Part shown: in pieces, positions 33,421-44,459 of the stretch
How positions within the stretch are numbered: the stretch's first letter is position 1
Layout of the letters: each line of letters opens with the position of its first letter
Assembly (NCBI GenBank): GCA_030323885.1
Contig: CM059186.1
Location: forward strand, 167,769,417 to 167,833,416
Direction: 5' to 3'
Origin: Branchipolynoe longqiensis
Taxonomy: Eukaryota > Annelida > Polychaeta > Phyllodocida > Polynoidae
DNA: 64,000 nucleotides
The notes under the pieces: model-generated
The model's input: the letters and a program-made list of their open reading frames with translations, nothing else
The model's database searches: none
Told to the model about the DNA's origin: nothing
Made by a program: the position numbers and the translations under genes

Positions 33421-34139
33421 TGGCAATGGATACTTCTAACACACGGGCTTACTTCAGGATCAGCACACCTCCAGTTAAAAACACTTCCTTAAACACACCT
33501 CTACACCAGCAGAGCCTGGGCTAAGGGCCGCACATGTGACACATAGCTTCATATCTACATCAGTACTGATATTACCTTAGATGTTGCTAGGACGTAAAAC
33601 AACAACAAACAAACAAACATCAGTACAGCGTGCTAAAGGCGCATGCCTCTCCCACACTGCTTCACCTCTACACGGCTACATTTAAACAACCACTTTAGCT
33701 CGAAACGATGAATTGAGGTGAGCTTGCTATTTCCGGAGATCTAAAGGTTGAGCAGTTGTCCGCCCTTACACCAGCTCTGGGATCACTCACACTCGGAGTC
33801 ACGTGACCGGCAATGGGGGTGTCACATACATGGGGCGGCATTAAAAAGGGGAGCGAAATAATATGTAAAACACCACACAGCTTCCTCCGGATCAAAGATA
33901 TTAAAGCTGGAGTACGCTACCGCCTAATGCTCACACCCCCTCAGCCACCCTCCCACCGCCCCCTCCCACCGACCCCCTCCCACCGCCCCCCTCCCACCGC
34001 ACCCCCCTCTCACCGCGGTGTGCACACTCGTAAAGCCTGTACCAGAGTGGCGTTTAATGTGGCCATGTTGAGGACTCACGTGGTGTGTAATTAATACCGC
34101 ATCTCTTCCAGCAGTTCATGTGCAGCATGTTTCACCAGA
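33421..34139. other. Spacer with a SINE tail and a C-rich patch
   Basis: Contains the SINE tail listed separately, a TCACGTGA palindrome at 33799-33806, and a CCCTCCCACCG tandem at about 33940-34015. No gene was recognised. Confidence 0.5.
33568..33622 (+). mobile_element. SINE 3' tail fragment
   Basis: TGATATTACCTTAGATGTTG then CTAGGACGTAAAACAACAAC and AAACAAACAAAC is the family tail with its AAC/AAAC-rich end. No head or body is seen upstream. Confidence 0.8.
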
Positions 34140-34680
34140 TGTATGTGTGGGTGGGGGTGTGGTGGGCGGGGGCTGATGGTGGTGGTGGTAGTGGTAGGGG
34201 TGGGAGTGGGTGTGGGTGGGAGTGTGGGTGAGGGTCATGATTGCGTGGGTGGGGTAAGAGGGGGGTAAGGGTGGTGGTGGCGGGAGTGTGGTCGTGGTGG
34301 TAGCGATGGGGGTGACGGTGATGGGGGTCGTGTGGGTGGGGGTGGGGTTGGGAGTGGGGTTGGGGGTGGTGATGGAGGCGGTGGAAATCGGGGTGGGAGT
34401 GTGGTTGTGGTGGTAGGAGTGGGGGTGATGATGGTTGCGGTGGTGGAGGTGGGAGTGGGGGTGGATGGGGGTGGTGATGGTCGTGGTCGACGTGGTGGTG
34501 GGGGTGGTGGTAGAGGTGGGAGTGGGGGGGGGTGGTTGTGTTGGGAGTGGGGGTGGTGGTAGAGGTGGGAGTGGGGGTGGTGGTAGTGTTGGGTGTGGGG
34601 GTGGTGGTAGAGGTGGGAGTGGGGGTGGTGGTAGAGGTGGGAGTGGGGGTGGTGGACGGTTCGGGATGAGGCGGGAGGCG
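34140..34680. repeat. 27-bp G-rich minisatellite (GGTGGTGGTAGAGGTGGGAG...)
   Basis: The unit GGTGGTGGTAGAGGTGGGAG then TGGGGGT is clearest at 34500-34660. It is more degenerate to the left. Val/Gly frames on plus and Pro/Thr/His frames on minus (up to 398 codons) are by-products. Confidence 0.9.
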
Positions 34681-35400
34681 CGGGATGGCCGGAGGGGTAG
34701 GGGGGTGATGGTGGGTTGGAGCGGGATTGGGAGGGATGGGGTGGGAGGAGACGCGAGGGGAGATGCGGCGAGATGGGGGATGGGGCGGGATGGGTTGGAG
34801 GGCCAGAAGGATGCGAAGATGCAGCGGTTCAACATGGGAATGTGGGAGATGTAGGGAGGGTGGGTAAAGGAGGGGAGGGGAGGTGGGGAATGGTGGGAAT
34901 GGAAGGAAGAGGTAGCGGGAGGGGATCGAAGGGGGAAATGGGTGGGAGGTGTGCAATCAGGTGGAGAGGGCGAGAAAGGGTGGCAGGCGGCGTGGTCTGG
35001 ATTGAGGGAGGGTCCGGGTGGTGGGGGGGTGGGGGGGGGTGGAGGCCAATGGTGCAAAGGGCGGAAGGTACCGGAGGGGATGGGAGGAAGGGGAGAGGGT
35101 GGTGTGGGACAGAAAATGGGGAGGGGCGGAAGTCGTGGAATATTGGGGAAGGGGAGTGGAGGTCGGGAGGCATCGGATGGTGTCGGAGGGGTCGGGAGGG
35201 GTGGGGAGGAGCCGTGGGAGGGGTCGAGAGGGGAGCGGAGGGGAGGGAGGTATGACAGGGGCTTGCAAGGGTTGGGTAACGGTGTGAAACGTGGGATCGT
35301 GTGGGAGGGCATGGGGAGGGGAGCGAGGCGTTGGGGTGGGTAGGAGGGGAGGGAGGCGTCGGGCTGGGTAGGAGGGGGTGGGAGTGGGGAGGTCCTATGG
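34681..35400. repeat. Irregular G-rich (GGGAGGGG) tract
   Basis: G/A-rich plus strand with repeated GGGAGGGG, GGAAGGGG and GGGATGGG words but no fixed period visible. It is continuous with the 27-bp array on its left. Confidence 0.75.
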
Positions 35401-35805
35401 ACCTGGCGTTGGCAGGAGCACTTAACACCTCAGTATGTGCAGGGTTGGGGCGGCAGAATGTGTTTGGGTTCTGCGCGTGAAAGGTAAGGTACTGCAGGAC
35501 GAGGGGTCTGGGGGGCGGCGGAGGGGCAGTGTGAGGGAAGCCACCTAGAGGCCTGGAGGCGGACACAGAAGGCCTGGAGGAAGGGACACCATGCAGGAGG
35601 GTGGAGTGTGTTCTGGAGGGTGGAGCGTGTGTCTGTGGGGGGGGGCGTGTGTGGGCGGGGCGTGTGGTGGGGGGGTCGTCTAGCTTTCATCTCTGCTCAT
35701 ATTGAGGCTGCCTGTCATCTGCCAACATGTTCGCCACAAACACCACTTCCGGTCAGGGTTTGCCGCATCCGGGACGCCCCGCCAGGGGGCGCGGTGGCGT
35801 GTCCC
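35401..35805. other. Spacer with a strong CTCF-like match
   Basis: GC-rich unique sequence. CCGCCAGGGGGCGC at 35779-35792 matches the metazoan CTCF core nearly fully. Frames here extend into the adjacent C-rich tract and are not supported. Confidence 0.5.
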
Positions 35806-36320
35806 ATTGTACTCCCTCCCTGCCCATCCTCCCTCCCTGTCCACCCTCCGTCCCCACCCTCCCCCCACCCTCCCTCCCCACCCCCTTTCTTCCCGTACCC
35901 CCCCTCCTTCTCTCTCCCCTCCCCTCGGCGCCGCCACCTCCCTTCTTTCCCCACCCTCCTTCCCGTGAATATGCCCAAAGATCCGCCCCGACGCCTTCCT
36001 GAAACCACATCCCCCCTGACCGTGCAGGACTTTCCCGGCATTCAATGGTGCCCCACCCCGCCTACCATCAGCCGGCCTCCCGCCCGCTCACCGCCCCCAC
36101 ACACATCCACCACCACCCGACTGTCACTAATAAATCTAACAGCCTTTGTCGAACATCTCCTGTCTCCCCCAGTACACCATGATCTACCACGCCCAGTCCT
36201 CCCCCGCCCCTGTCCCCCCCCTGCCCATGCCCCCCCCCGCTCCTGCCCCCCTCCCCCGCCCCCGCCCCTGTCACCCCGCCCCTGCCCCCGCCCGCCCCGC
36301 CCTACTTCCTTCGCTCCACC
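35806..36320. repeat. C-rich tract (CCCTCC/CCCGCCCC)
   Basis: Two C-rich parts, 35806-35975 and 36170-36305, lie around ordinary sequence. The minus strand is G-rich. This drives the Pro-rich N-terminal part of a 545-codon plus frame (35608-37245). Confidence 0.75.
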
Positions 36321-36414
36321 AGCACGCACTAGAGGCGATCACAATATCACATCCGGTTTACTTATACGCATATCACATCCGTTCTACGTTCTATGCAGAG
36401 AGCGGTGCCAGTAT

Positions 36415-37225
36415 GCAGACTCACACACTCTATTCCTGCTGCCACCCCAAGCACGACCCACCGGGCACAAGCAGTACGCTGCCACCCTCTGCATCTCTCA
36501 CAGGCTGCCACACTCTGCCACCCCCGGCACAACACGCCCGGCACAAGCAGTACGCTGCCATCCTCCACATGTCTCACATGGTGCCACGTTCTGCCACCCC
36601 CGACACGACCCGCCCGGCACAAGTAGTACGCTGCCACACTCTGCCAATGCCTCACTCTGCCACTGCCACACCATACCACTGCCGCACAGCAGCACACACT
36701 GCAACATACTAGCTCTGCCACTCCCTGCCACTGCCACACTCTGCCACATGCTGCCACACTCTGCCCCACACTGCCACACTATGTCACGCTCTGCCACACT
36801 CTGTCCCAAACTGCCACACTCTGCCACACACTGCCACACTCTGCCACAGGCTACCACACCCTGCCCCACACTGCCGCACTATGTCACGCTCTGCCACACT
36901 CTGTCCCAAACTGCCACCCTCTGCCACCCTCTGATACACTCTGCCACGCCCTGCCACAATCTGCCACAATATGCCACACTCTGCTATACTCTGTCCCACA
37001 CTGCCATACTCTTACCCACACTGTCATACTCTGCCACACTCTGCCACGCACGGCCACGTCCTGTCACACTATGCCACACTCTTCCACGATATGCCATGTT
37101 CTGCCACTCTCTGCCGCATACTACCGCTCGCTGCACAGTCTTCTACACGCTGCTACACACTGCCGCCGCCACACTCTGCTCCTGCCACATTCTACCACTG
37201 CCACACTCGACCACACACTACCTCA
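36415..37225. repeat. 10-bp array (CTGCCACACT) with a longer-period left end
   Basis: 36700-37225 is made of CTGCCACACT-type units. 36440-36660 has three longer repeats starting at the CACGACCC/CACAACACGCCC GGCACAAGCAGTACGCTGCC words, spaced about 65 to 80 bp, themselves made of the same vocabulary. Confidence 0.9.
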
Positions 37226-37719
37226 CTTCCTTGATGAAACCATAGAGTGAGCATAGTACATGTTTGTGGTTAAATCATCTCAACTCAGCCCCACTCCGTC
37301 CCAGCTGGGTGCTCTTCTCTCAACCACTGTTTGAATCTCCTTCTGGTCATGTGATATCGGTATTGCTTCTTTACGCAGGAAAATGAGTAGAACATTACCA
37401 TAACATTAATATTTCTGAACGGTAATAGCTTGGCAGTTTGAACAATCTAAATATCAAATCCCATTCCGGAATTGCTTTGCGCCATTCGGCAACTTAAAAC
37501 AACGACTTACTGCAAGGCAAGCCTCCGGAATCGTTCGCGTTAACGATGCGCATATCATCAATTAGTTGTGTTTTATTTTGACGGTTTGCAAATAGAGTAG
37601 CTCCCAATGAGCTTTTAAAAGCCTACAATCTTCAATTAAAGCTCACTGAGATAGGCTGAGGAAGGGGACCTGTTTGGTGCCGGTAGATGGCGTGTTAGGA
37701 CGGAGCTGTGTATCTAGTC
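37226..37719. other. Spacer with no recognised feature
   Basis: Ordinary single-copy DNA of about 490 bp. A weak CTCF-core-like match is at 37684-37693. Nothing else is seen. Confidence 0.5.
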
Positions 37720-38325
37720 TCAGTTAGGGCGGGGAGTAGGGGGGAGGGTGCGGAGAGGGCAGGGGAGGGAGGGGAGGAATGGGCAAGGGTAGGGGAGGGT
37801 AAGGAGGGGGCATGGGGAGGACAGGGGGAGGGGAGGGGGAATGTAGAGTTAGGGAGGGGGGAGGGTAGGGGGAGGTTGGGGAGAGGGTAGAGGGATGGGA
37901 GGGGAGGGGATGGGGAGGGGAGGGGGAAAGGCGTGGCAGGTTGGGGGAGGGTAGAGGGAGGGAAGGGGGAGGGGATGGGGAGGGGAGGAGAGGGGAGTGG
38001 GAGGGTAGAGTGAGGGGAGGGGTAGTGCACGGGAAGGGAGGGCTAGGGTAGGGGGAGAGGGGAGGTGATGGGAAGGGGAGGGGATGGGGAGGGGAGTGAT
38101 AGGGTAGGGGGAGGGGAGTGAGAGGGTAGGGGTAGGGGAGGGGGAGGGGATGCGGAGGGGAGGGGGAGGTGATGGGGAGTGGAGGGGATGGAGAGGGGAG
38201 TGAGAAGGGAGGGGGGAATGGAGGGGGAGGGGGTGATAGGGGAGTGAGAGGGTAGGGGAGGGGAGGGGGAGGGGAGTGATATGGTAGGGGGAGGGGAGGA
38301 GGAGGGGAGGGGAGGGGGAGGGCGG
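37720..38325. repeat. 600-bp polypurine (GGGGAGGGG) tract
   Basis: The plus strand is almost all A and G, with GGGGAGGGG, GGGATGGGG and AGGGGGAGG words and frequent mirror symmetry. T occurs mainly within ATG, GTG and GTAG words. Such tracts can form triplex (H-DNA) or G-quadruplex structures. Confidence 0.93.
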
Positions 38326-38592
38326 AAGTGTTCTAGTGGCAATAAACACACGTGTAATCAAATTCAGTAACGGCCCACAGCGAAATCACGGAAGCACGTG
38401 AGCACAGCCGGGCCCGCGCAGGCGCAGTCCGTGTTACGTGACCGGAACTGGTAGCTGCTTTTTGGCGGCTGGGCCGAAACTAGCCGGAGAGAATGAGTCG
38501 AGTAAGGTTTATTTTCTTTACACATGTCTGGAGGTCAGATGCTGTGTTGTTTGATGGTGGCAGCGTTCATTGATTAAGATGCCGACGGGACG

Positions 38593-38988
38593 TTGTTGCC
38601 GAATCGGGAGATCGCTTGCTCGTCGTGCGGAAGGTCGGGATCAGTCCGAATCCCAGCCGAGTCGAACCAATGACTGACGCTGGGTATTAATATGATAGAA
38701 GGACTGGTTTGCAAAGTATCAGGATAATGTGACTGTGTAGCCTGGTCTCACAGTAGGGCAGCACTATAAAGTCACCATGAGTTCACACTGTCACAATAAA
38801 TGTCAGTTGAGTGGTCTGGGAGGTTTCAACCCCGAGAGAGCCATTACGTGTTAGAAAGTCCGCTTCTGACACCATGTAATGTTGTGATCATGCACCGACT
38901 ACTCACGACGACATCTAGTTGCATAATGGTTTATCCTGATATTATGTTAGATGTTGTTAGGGCGTAAAACAACAACAAACAAACAAAA
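38593..38988 (+). mobile_element. SINE, near full length
   Basis: A-box-like GTTGCCGAATCGGGAGA at about 38595 and B-box region GGGATCAGTCCGAATCCC at about 38636. The body has GTATTAATATGATAGAAGGA, CAGGATAATGTGACTG and AGCACTATAAAGTCACCATG, and the tail is GATGTTGTTAGGGCGTAAAA with AACAAC repeats. About 130 bp at 38810-38935 do not fit the other copies and may be a secondary insertion. Confidence 0.8.
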
Positions 38989-39091
38989 GGGAAGCAGGCA
39001 AAATTTCAATCACAGCCAATCGGTCTTCCTCATTCCAATGCTCCTCACCTTATCCTAGTTAAACCGAGCAACAGCTAAGTTGTGGGAAGAA

Positions 39092-39140
39092 TATATGCTT
39101 AAGTCATTGGCTTGACTCGGCCGGGGCTCGAAATCAGAAT
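39092..39140 (-). mobile_element. Possible SINE head relic
   Basis: AGTCATTGGCTTGACTCGGC then CGGGGCTCG resembles the reverse complement of the SINE B box and body start. The copy is short and abuts the next array. Confidence 0.45.
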
Positions 39141-39179
39141 TGGAATACCATGATCTGCCACCTTTGGCCTGCATATCCG

Positions 39180-39730
39180 GTTTATTATTGCCATACATTC
39201 CACACACTGCTTGCCGCTCTACCAACATGCCTACCTCATTACTACACACTCCCTGCCACTCTACCAACACACCTACCTCATTACTACACAATGCCTGCCG
39301 CTCTACCAACATGCCTACCTCAGCATTACACATGGCCTGCCACTTTACCAACATGCCTACCTCATTACTACACCACACTGCCTGCCGCTCTACCAACACG
39401 CCTACCTCATTACTACACACTGCCTGCCACTCTACCAACATGCCGATCTAACAACATGCCTCTCTCAGTGCTACACACTGCCTGTCGCTCTTACAATATG
39501 CCTCCCTGAGTCCTCCCACACACTGTCTGCCGCTCTAACCATATGCCTCTCTCAGTACTACACACTGCCTGCCGCTCTAACATCCCTCCCTCAGTGCTAC
39601 ATACTGCCTGCCGCTCTTACAACATGCCTCTCTCAGAACTACACACTGCTCGCCGCTTTAACATCCAGCCCTTAGTACTACACACTGTCTGCCGCTCTTA
39701 CAACAAGCCTCCCTCAGTCCTCCCACATAG
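39180..39730. repeat. 42-bp minisatellite (CACTGCCTGCCGCTCTACCA...)
   Basis: About 13 units of CACTGCCTGCCGCTCTACCA, ACATGCCTACCTCATTACTA, CA. Right-half units change to CTTACAACATGCCTCTCTCA. Period 42 leaves Cys/Leu/Thr-rich plus frames open. Confidence 0.93.
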
Positions 39731-40324
39731 TGCCCACCTCCTATTCACCCTGTCCATGTCTCAACAGACCCGGCCCATCCAACCCTCTCCCTCCCGGTCA
39801 AATCAGTTTACATAGCCTCCCCCCTGGTAATGGACCATATCGATTGATGTGTAGGGCTATATACAAATCCATATATATGTGGCGCCCTGCACTATGTGAC
39901 TATAACAAAGCACTTTCCTGTGTTTTGTTATATCCTACTGGCTATTGAGTGTAGTCACTGTTTTATCGCGTGTAAACTAGCTTGGATCCACAGTAGTTCC
40001 TGTTTTTGCCACACCGGCGCCACCTGCGCCGGATCTAGCTGCCAATAGAAATGCACCATGTAGTGATTTATGCAAGTACTGTGTAATATGTTATGGGAAT
40101 ATAACTGGTGTAGAGGCATCCCACGTTCATGATTTTGCAGGGTTTACGTGTTCGACTGGTGCTTGTACCACCTGTAAGCACTTAACTAATACTACATGCA
40201 AATCTCCAGCATCTAGTGCCATACTGCTGATTACGACTGTCAATCTCTGTCAGAGATTACGCTAATTAGCCCTACTTGCCGCAACCCGTTTCTTAGATCT
40301 CTGACAGCTTCTATCTAATCTTCA
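39731..40324. other. Spacer with a relic of the palindromic element
   Basis: About 40005-40055 (ACCGGCGCCACCTGCGCCGG then ATCTAGCTGCC) resembles 46170-46205. The remainder is unique, with no gene recognised. Confidence 0.45.
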
Positions 40325-40790
40325 TCATCATCATGCTGTCGGTCACGATGCGACAAAGGTTGCTTTCATTACTTGACTGCCACTCTCCATTTAGCTGTCT
40401 GCTGTGAGAGTTGCGTCCATGAGTCGGTCTTAATGTCTCTCAGCTTCAGGTTTACATTTCATGAAAGCTGCCTGCAAAAGTGTTGAAGTGCTGCTGGCTT
40501 TTGCTAGTGACCAGCGCCACTCTCTCAGGGAGCAAATACAGGTTTCACACCAGCAAGAACATGTCAAGACAGGCGCAAAACTAGTTGTCCCTGCAGTGGC
40601 TGGTCGGGAGATGTTGGGAGTTCCATACATCAACCGCCCTTAATGCTGCCACAGTGACATGGTTTTCTGTTTAGGGTTTTCTCCCTTAGCCTTCGGTTCT
40701 GTCAAGAACCCCTACCACAAGGCAGTGGTTTACAACTCTGCAGGGCAGGGGTGTCAAACTCCCTGAGGTATTGCTATACTTGCAATACCT
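40325..40790 (-). mobile_element. LINE-derived non-autonomous element, copy B
   Basis: Read on minus, it ends in the LINE 3' segment (GAAGCTGAGAGACATTAAGA ... GGAGAGTGGCAGTCAAGTAA ... GATGATGATG). Compared with copy C, about 230 bp encoding the RT C-terminus are missing between AAACCTGAAG and the CTTTCATGAAATG junction. The upstream part (TACCTCAGGGAGTTTGACAC ... GTTGATGTATGGAACTCCC) is kept. The junction is sharp, consistent with an internal-deletion derivative. Confidence 0.85.
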
Positions 40791-40904
40791 GCATACATAT
40801 CTAATGTAGTCCTCTCTCTATTACCTTTCCTTTGCATGTTGGGGTTTCATGTCCTACCAATATATCATCATATTCCGATAGTTGTTTAGATATATAATTT
40901 GTTG

Positions 40905-41035
40905 AAGGAGTTTTACGTGCTGGCAACATCTGAGGTCGTAACAGGATGGGTGTTGATTTGTGACTGTGCGCACTAATGACAACTTTATAGCGCTGGCCCC
41001 CTGTTTTCAATAACCTAACTTCGCTCTGCCCACAA
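40905..41035 (-). mobile_element. SINE, 3' half
   Basis: GGAGTTTTACGTGCTGGCAA then CATCTGAGGTCGTAACAGGA, GTGACTGTGCGCACTAATGA and TTTATAGCGCTGGCC match the reverse complement of the SINE tail and body. The head is missing. A C run at 41051-41062 lies just beyond. Confidence 0.8.
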
Positions 41036-41889
41036 GAGTCCAGCTGTCTCCCCCCCCCCCCCACACATAGCCTATTTCCACTGAATATTTCTTAATAAAC
41101 TAGCGCTATGTCTTCGGTGACCTGTCAGAGTGCAAGACTTTCTTTGAACTCACCATTTCTTCTTTGTAATAGAAAGTCTTAAAGTTGCATAGTCCGATGG
41201 CTTTGACATTTCTGAGATAAATGTATTAAGTTGATAGTCCTAATCTACCTTATCTGAAGTATCGTTTAATTTAAATGGCTAACTTTTGAGAACATGCAAA
41301 GTTAATTTTGGCAAACATGCCCAAACTCTTACATAGTAGGATTCTGCCGTAACAGGTTCTGTCAGATTGACTTTATTATTCTGCTCTATGTCAAAACAAA
41401 TGTGTAATAATGTGTAATAATGACATCGGTATCTAAGTTAAATATACCTTATATGTCCTAATCGAAGCACGCTACCCAATAGAATCACACCCCCCATTTC
41501 AAGATTGAAAGCACGCACAAATTTACGATCATATTCAGACTGAATGCACATAAAATAAAACAATCCCACTTTATTTCAGTGGCACTACAAAAACAAATCC
41601 ATGCAATTCTTTAACTTCGAGTAGACGCGCATCCATGTGTCTGCACTCGCACAGAGTGCGTCTATTGGGACATATATGGTATAGAATAATATTTAGATAA
41701 TTGCTTCGATTTTGTTAAGTTGAAGCTTTAATCCCATTATGCAACTTTAATAATAAACTCTAAAGAAAGGTGCAAGTTTTGTCTACGCCCTATGTGCTGT
41801 AAGTAACATTGTTCCGTCACTCACTTCCTGTCTAAGCACTTCCGGCCAACTCTGTCAGCGGCTAAAGTCAAAGGGAAGCGCCAGGTGTA
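41036..41889. other. AT-rich spacer with no recognised feature
   Basis: Single-copy AT-rich DNA. A nearly exact doubling of TGTGTAATAA is seen at about 41401. No frame of 60 codons or more is apparent, and no gene is visible. Confidence 0.5.
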
Positions 41890-42265
41890 AGACATCAAAG
41901 ATTCACTCCCGTCTTGTAGAAGGGGGGAAGGACAACGTAGTCTAAACACGGGCAAAACTAGCTTCAGTATGCAACAGGAAGCACAGTCTCTGCTTCCAGT
42001 ATCAAATGGCTACTCATCTCGACGCAGAGTTGGTGAAATGAGAGAGTCTGCACACAGATAAGATGGCGTCCATTAAACTACATATGTTATTATATTGTTC
42101 AAATCAAAAGTAGGAGGTACATATTAAGATAGGTGTGAAGAATTGTGCTTCTTAAATTTAGAATGTATCTGCTTATTTCATTTACCCACTCAAACTTGTT
42201 CCCCCAGCTTTTATAAGGAGTTGTTTGCCACCCCCTACTACAAGTACGGGTGAATCTTCTATCTA
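41890..42265. mobile_element. MITE family 1, copy 2
   Basis: The left end AAGATTCACTCCCGTCTTGT (from 41898) pairs with the reverse complement of the right end, AAGATTCACCCGTACTTGTA (from 42258), over about 29 bp. The interior aligns with 8297-8686 (ACGTAGTCTAAA, AACTAGCTTCAGTATG, TGGTGAAATGAGAGAG, AGATGGCG, TTCTTAAATTTAGAATG). No transposase is present. Confidence 0.8.
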
Positions 42266-42574
42266 CATGTGTAAGTGACGTGTTGCCTTTGTCCTGAAGG
42301 GCACAGTCAGACCAGACAAACACTCTCCACTATTGTGTGCCGCTTCTAATGCATCTCTACAGGAGTTTAGACTTGAAAGGTCGCAGGTAACGACCATCTT
42401 ATTATCACGTGATCGCGTCAACTGCGGGCCGTGAGATCGTAGAAGGTTGGTTTTAAACCAGGACAAAGTACACGTGCACCTGGAGCCGTGTTATCAACAA
42501 GTCGACGAAGCTATTATGAGGTGGATTGTTAGTAACCGGGCAGTATACATTACCCAGCGTTCCCAGCTTGGTGA
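42266..42574. other. Spacer
   Basis: Single-copy DNA with a TCACGTGA palindrome at 42405-42412. Small frames only; nothing recognised. Confidence 0.45.
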
Positions 42575-42915
42575 CTTATACTTGGTTGGTTGTTGGTGTA
42601 TTAAATCCTGGAAACATCTAAGGTCATATATCACGATGAGTACTGACTTGTGACAGTAAACACTCATAGTGATTTTATAGTGATGTCCCATTGGGAAATC
42701 AGGTTGCCAGTACCATGACCCGATATCCCACTCAGTCAGATTATCCTAACACTTAGCTAACTAGTCCCTGCACTATCCTATTAATGAGGAGTGCTAAGCT
42801 AGGAAGCGACAACTATCAATGTATTAAAGCCTCCTTTGACTCGACTGGGAACCAAACTCCCCATCTCCAGTATGCGAAGCCATCGCTCTACCGATTCGGC
42901 CACCTCGTCCGGTCT
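42575..42915 (-). mobile_element. SINE, full length
   Basis: Read on minus, it has an A-box-like GGTGGCCGAATCGGTAGAGC, a B-box area near 42858, and the body AGGATAGTGCAGGGACTAGT, AGGATAATCTGACTGAGTGG, GATATCGGGTCATGGTACTG and AATCACTATGAGTGTTTACTG. It ends in a TAGATGTTTCCAGGATTTAA tail and an AACAACCAACCA end. Length is about 340 bp. It is one of the best complete copies. Confidence 0.9.
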
Positions 42916-43351
42916 AGAGTCAGACAGGACTAGCACCTAAAGGAGGACGTAGCAAGAACAACGCAATTATATTCAGTCACACTTATCAGGGTGAATATGA
43001 ATAGACATGTTTATACTTTTATATGGAAACAACAACTTCTTATCTGGGAGTTAATTAAGAAGCAATCAGGTTGCTGTAAAGTTGTGGTTCTTAGGGTGAT
43101 TCAGCCGTAACAGCCCCCCTCGGCCCTTAGTGTGACGTAGACCAGGGATAACATAGTTGGAAAGGTTTTATCCATGAACTAGAACTGAAACATGCTCAGA
43201 TGGACCGATGATTAATTGTAGCGAAGGCATATAAAAGAGGACTTCGCGGAGAGGAGATTCCGTGGAAGTTATTGGAAGCCTATCTTGGTTAGTATCTGGT
43301 TATTATAGGTGATAACATATGCAGCTCTACCTATCTCTCATCTGGATGACG
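42916..43351. other. Spacer with no recognised feature
   Basis: About 435 bp of single-copy DNA between two SINEs in the same orientation. No gene or array seen. Confidence 0.5.
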
Positions 43352-43672
43352 TTACTTAATGGTTTTGTTTGTTTGTGCGTTTCGTCCTCGCAACATCTAG
43401 GGTCATAATACGATGGGTACCGACTTTTGACAGTGCGCAGTCATGGTGACGTTATAGTGCTGCCTCACTGGGACATCAGGTCTGTCAGTACTATGACCTG
43501 ATGTCCGACTCAGTGGAAGTATCCTGACACAGAATTAACCAGTCCTTGCCCTATGATAATAATGCTGAGCGCCAGGCTTGAAAGCAACCAGCATATACCT
43601 TTACTCGGTTTCCTCCCGTCGTTCCGCGCGGGGAAGCCAGCGCTCTGCCGATTTGGCCGCCGCATCTGGTAC
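43352..43672 (-). mobile_element. SINE, full length
   Basis: The same layout as the 42575-42915 copy on minus: A-box-like GGCGGCCAAATCGGCAGAGC, body TGAGTCGGACATCAGGTCAT and GCAGCACTATAACGTCACCA, tail TAGATGTTGCGAGGACGAAA, and an AAACAAACAAAAC end. The head is GC-rich and diverged. Confidence 0.88.
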
Positions 43673-43927
43673 ATAATGCTACAGTGGATGTCGAACAGAG
43701 TAGGTAGAGACTGATGAGGACGGCACCTTTAGACCGACACCCTGTCTATTCTTATCGGTGTCTGGTGTAATACAGTTGATGTTTGTAGGATATGGCTGAT
43801 TCATTCAGCGAATGTCTATATAACATATAAGGAATCAAGTTACAATCACGTGACCAGACCTTTAAGGTGATCACATGACATTTACAGCGTCACCTTCCGG
43901 ACAACTTTGACCAGAGCCGACATTACT

Positions 43928-44175
43928 GGTTGGTTGTTGGAGTTTTACATCCTGGCAACATCTAAGATCATGTCAGGATAGGTACCGAATTGTGACAGTG
44001 AACACTCTATAGTACTGCACCACTGGGAGACCAGTCCACCAGCACCATGACCTGATATCCTACTCAGTCACATTATCCTGACTCTAAGCCAACCAGCCTT
44101 TGCCCCATCCTAATAATGCCAAGTCCCTGGCTATGAAGTTAGAAGTATAAATATTTAGGTCATTGGTTTCATGTG
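43928..44175 (-). mobile_element. SINE, 5'-truncated
   Basis: Read on minus, the body (GGATATCAGGTCATGGTGCT, GCAGTACTATAGAGTGTTCA) and the tail (TAGATGTTGCCAGGATGTAA, AACAACCAACCA) are well kept, and the tRNA head is lost. A TCACGTGA palindrome lies just outside, at 43847-43854. Confidence 0.87.
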
Positions 44176-44459
44176 ACCAGAGATTTACCAAATGAGGGAT
44201 GGACACCAATCCCGTCTGGTTTGACCATTTGGAAGCTTCAGGCTTTAGTCACCAGGGGCGTCATACACACGTGGGTGCGGGTCTTCCATGCACCTTGTGC
44301 TACAGGTGCAGGCAAGCAGCAGCCAGTTGTGCCGAAGGGAAGGGGGGGGGGCTCGAATAATGCGGACAATTGAAGTCTTCAGTTTGACTCGGCGCTGGTT
44401 TTTATCAGACCTGGCTGAGCTTTGGTAGGGAAGCGCCATGATGGAAGCAAAATAACCAC

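Noticed and set aside
34116..35312. 398-codon minus-strand Pro/Thr/His frame
   Set aside because: It is the C-rich strand of the 27-bp array and the G-rich tract, and other frames on both strands are open too.
35608..37245. 545-codon plus-strand frame
   Set aside because: It runs through a C-rich tract and the CTGCCACACT array. Residues are low-complexity (Pro then Cys/His/Thr/Leu), with no domain and no gene signals.
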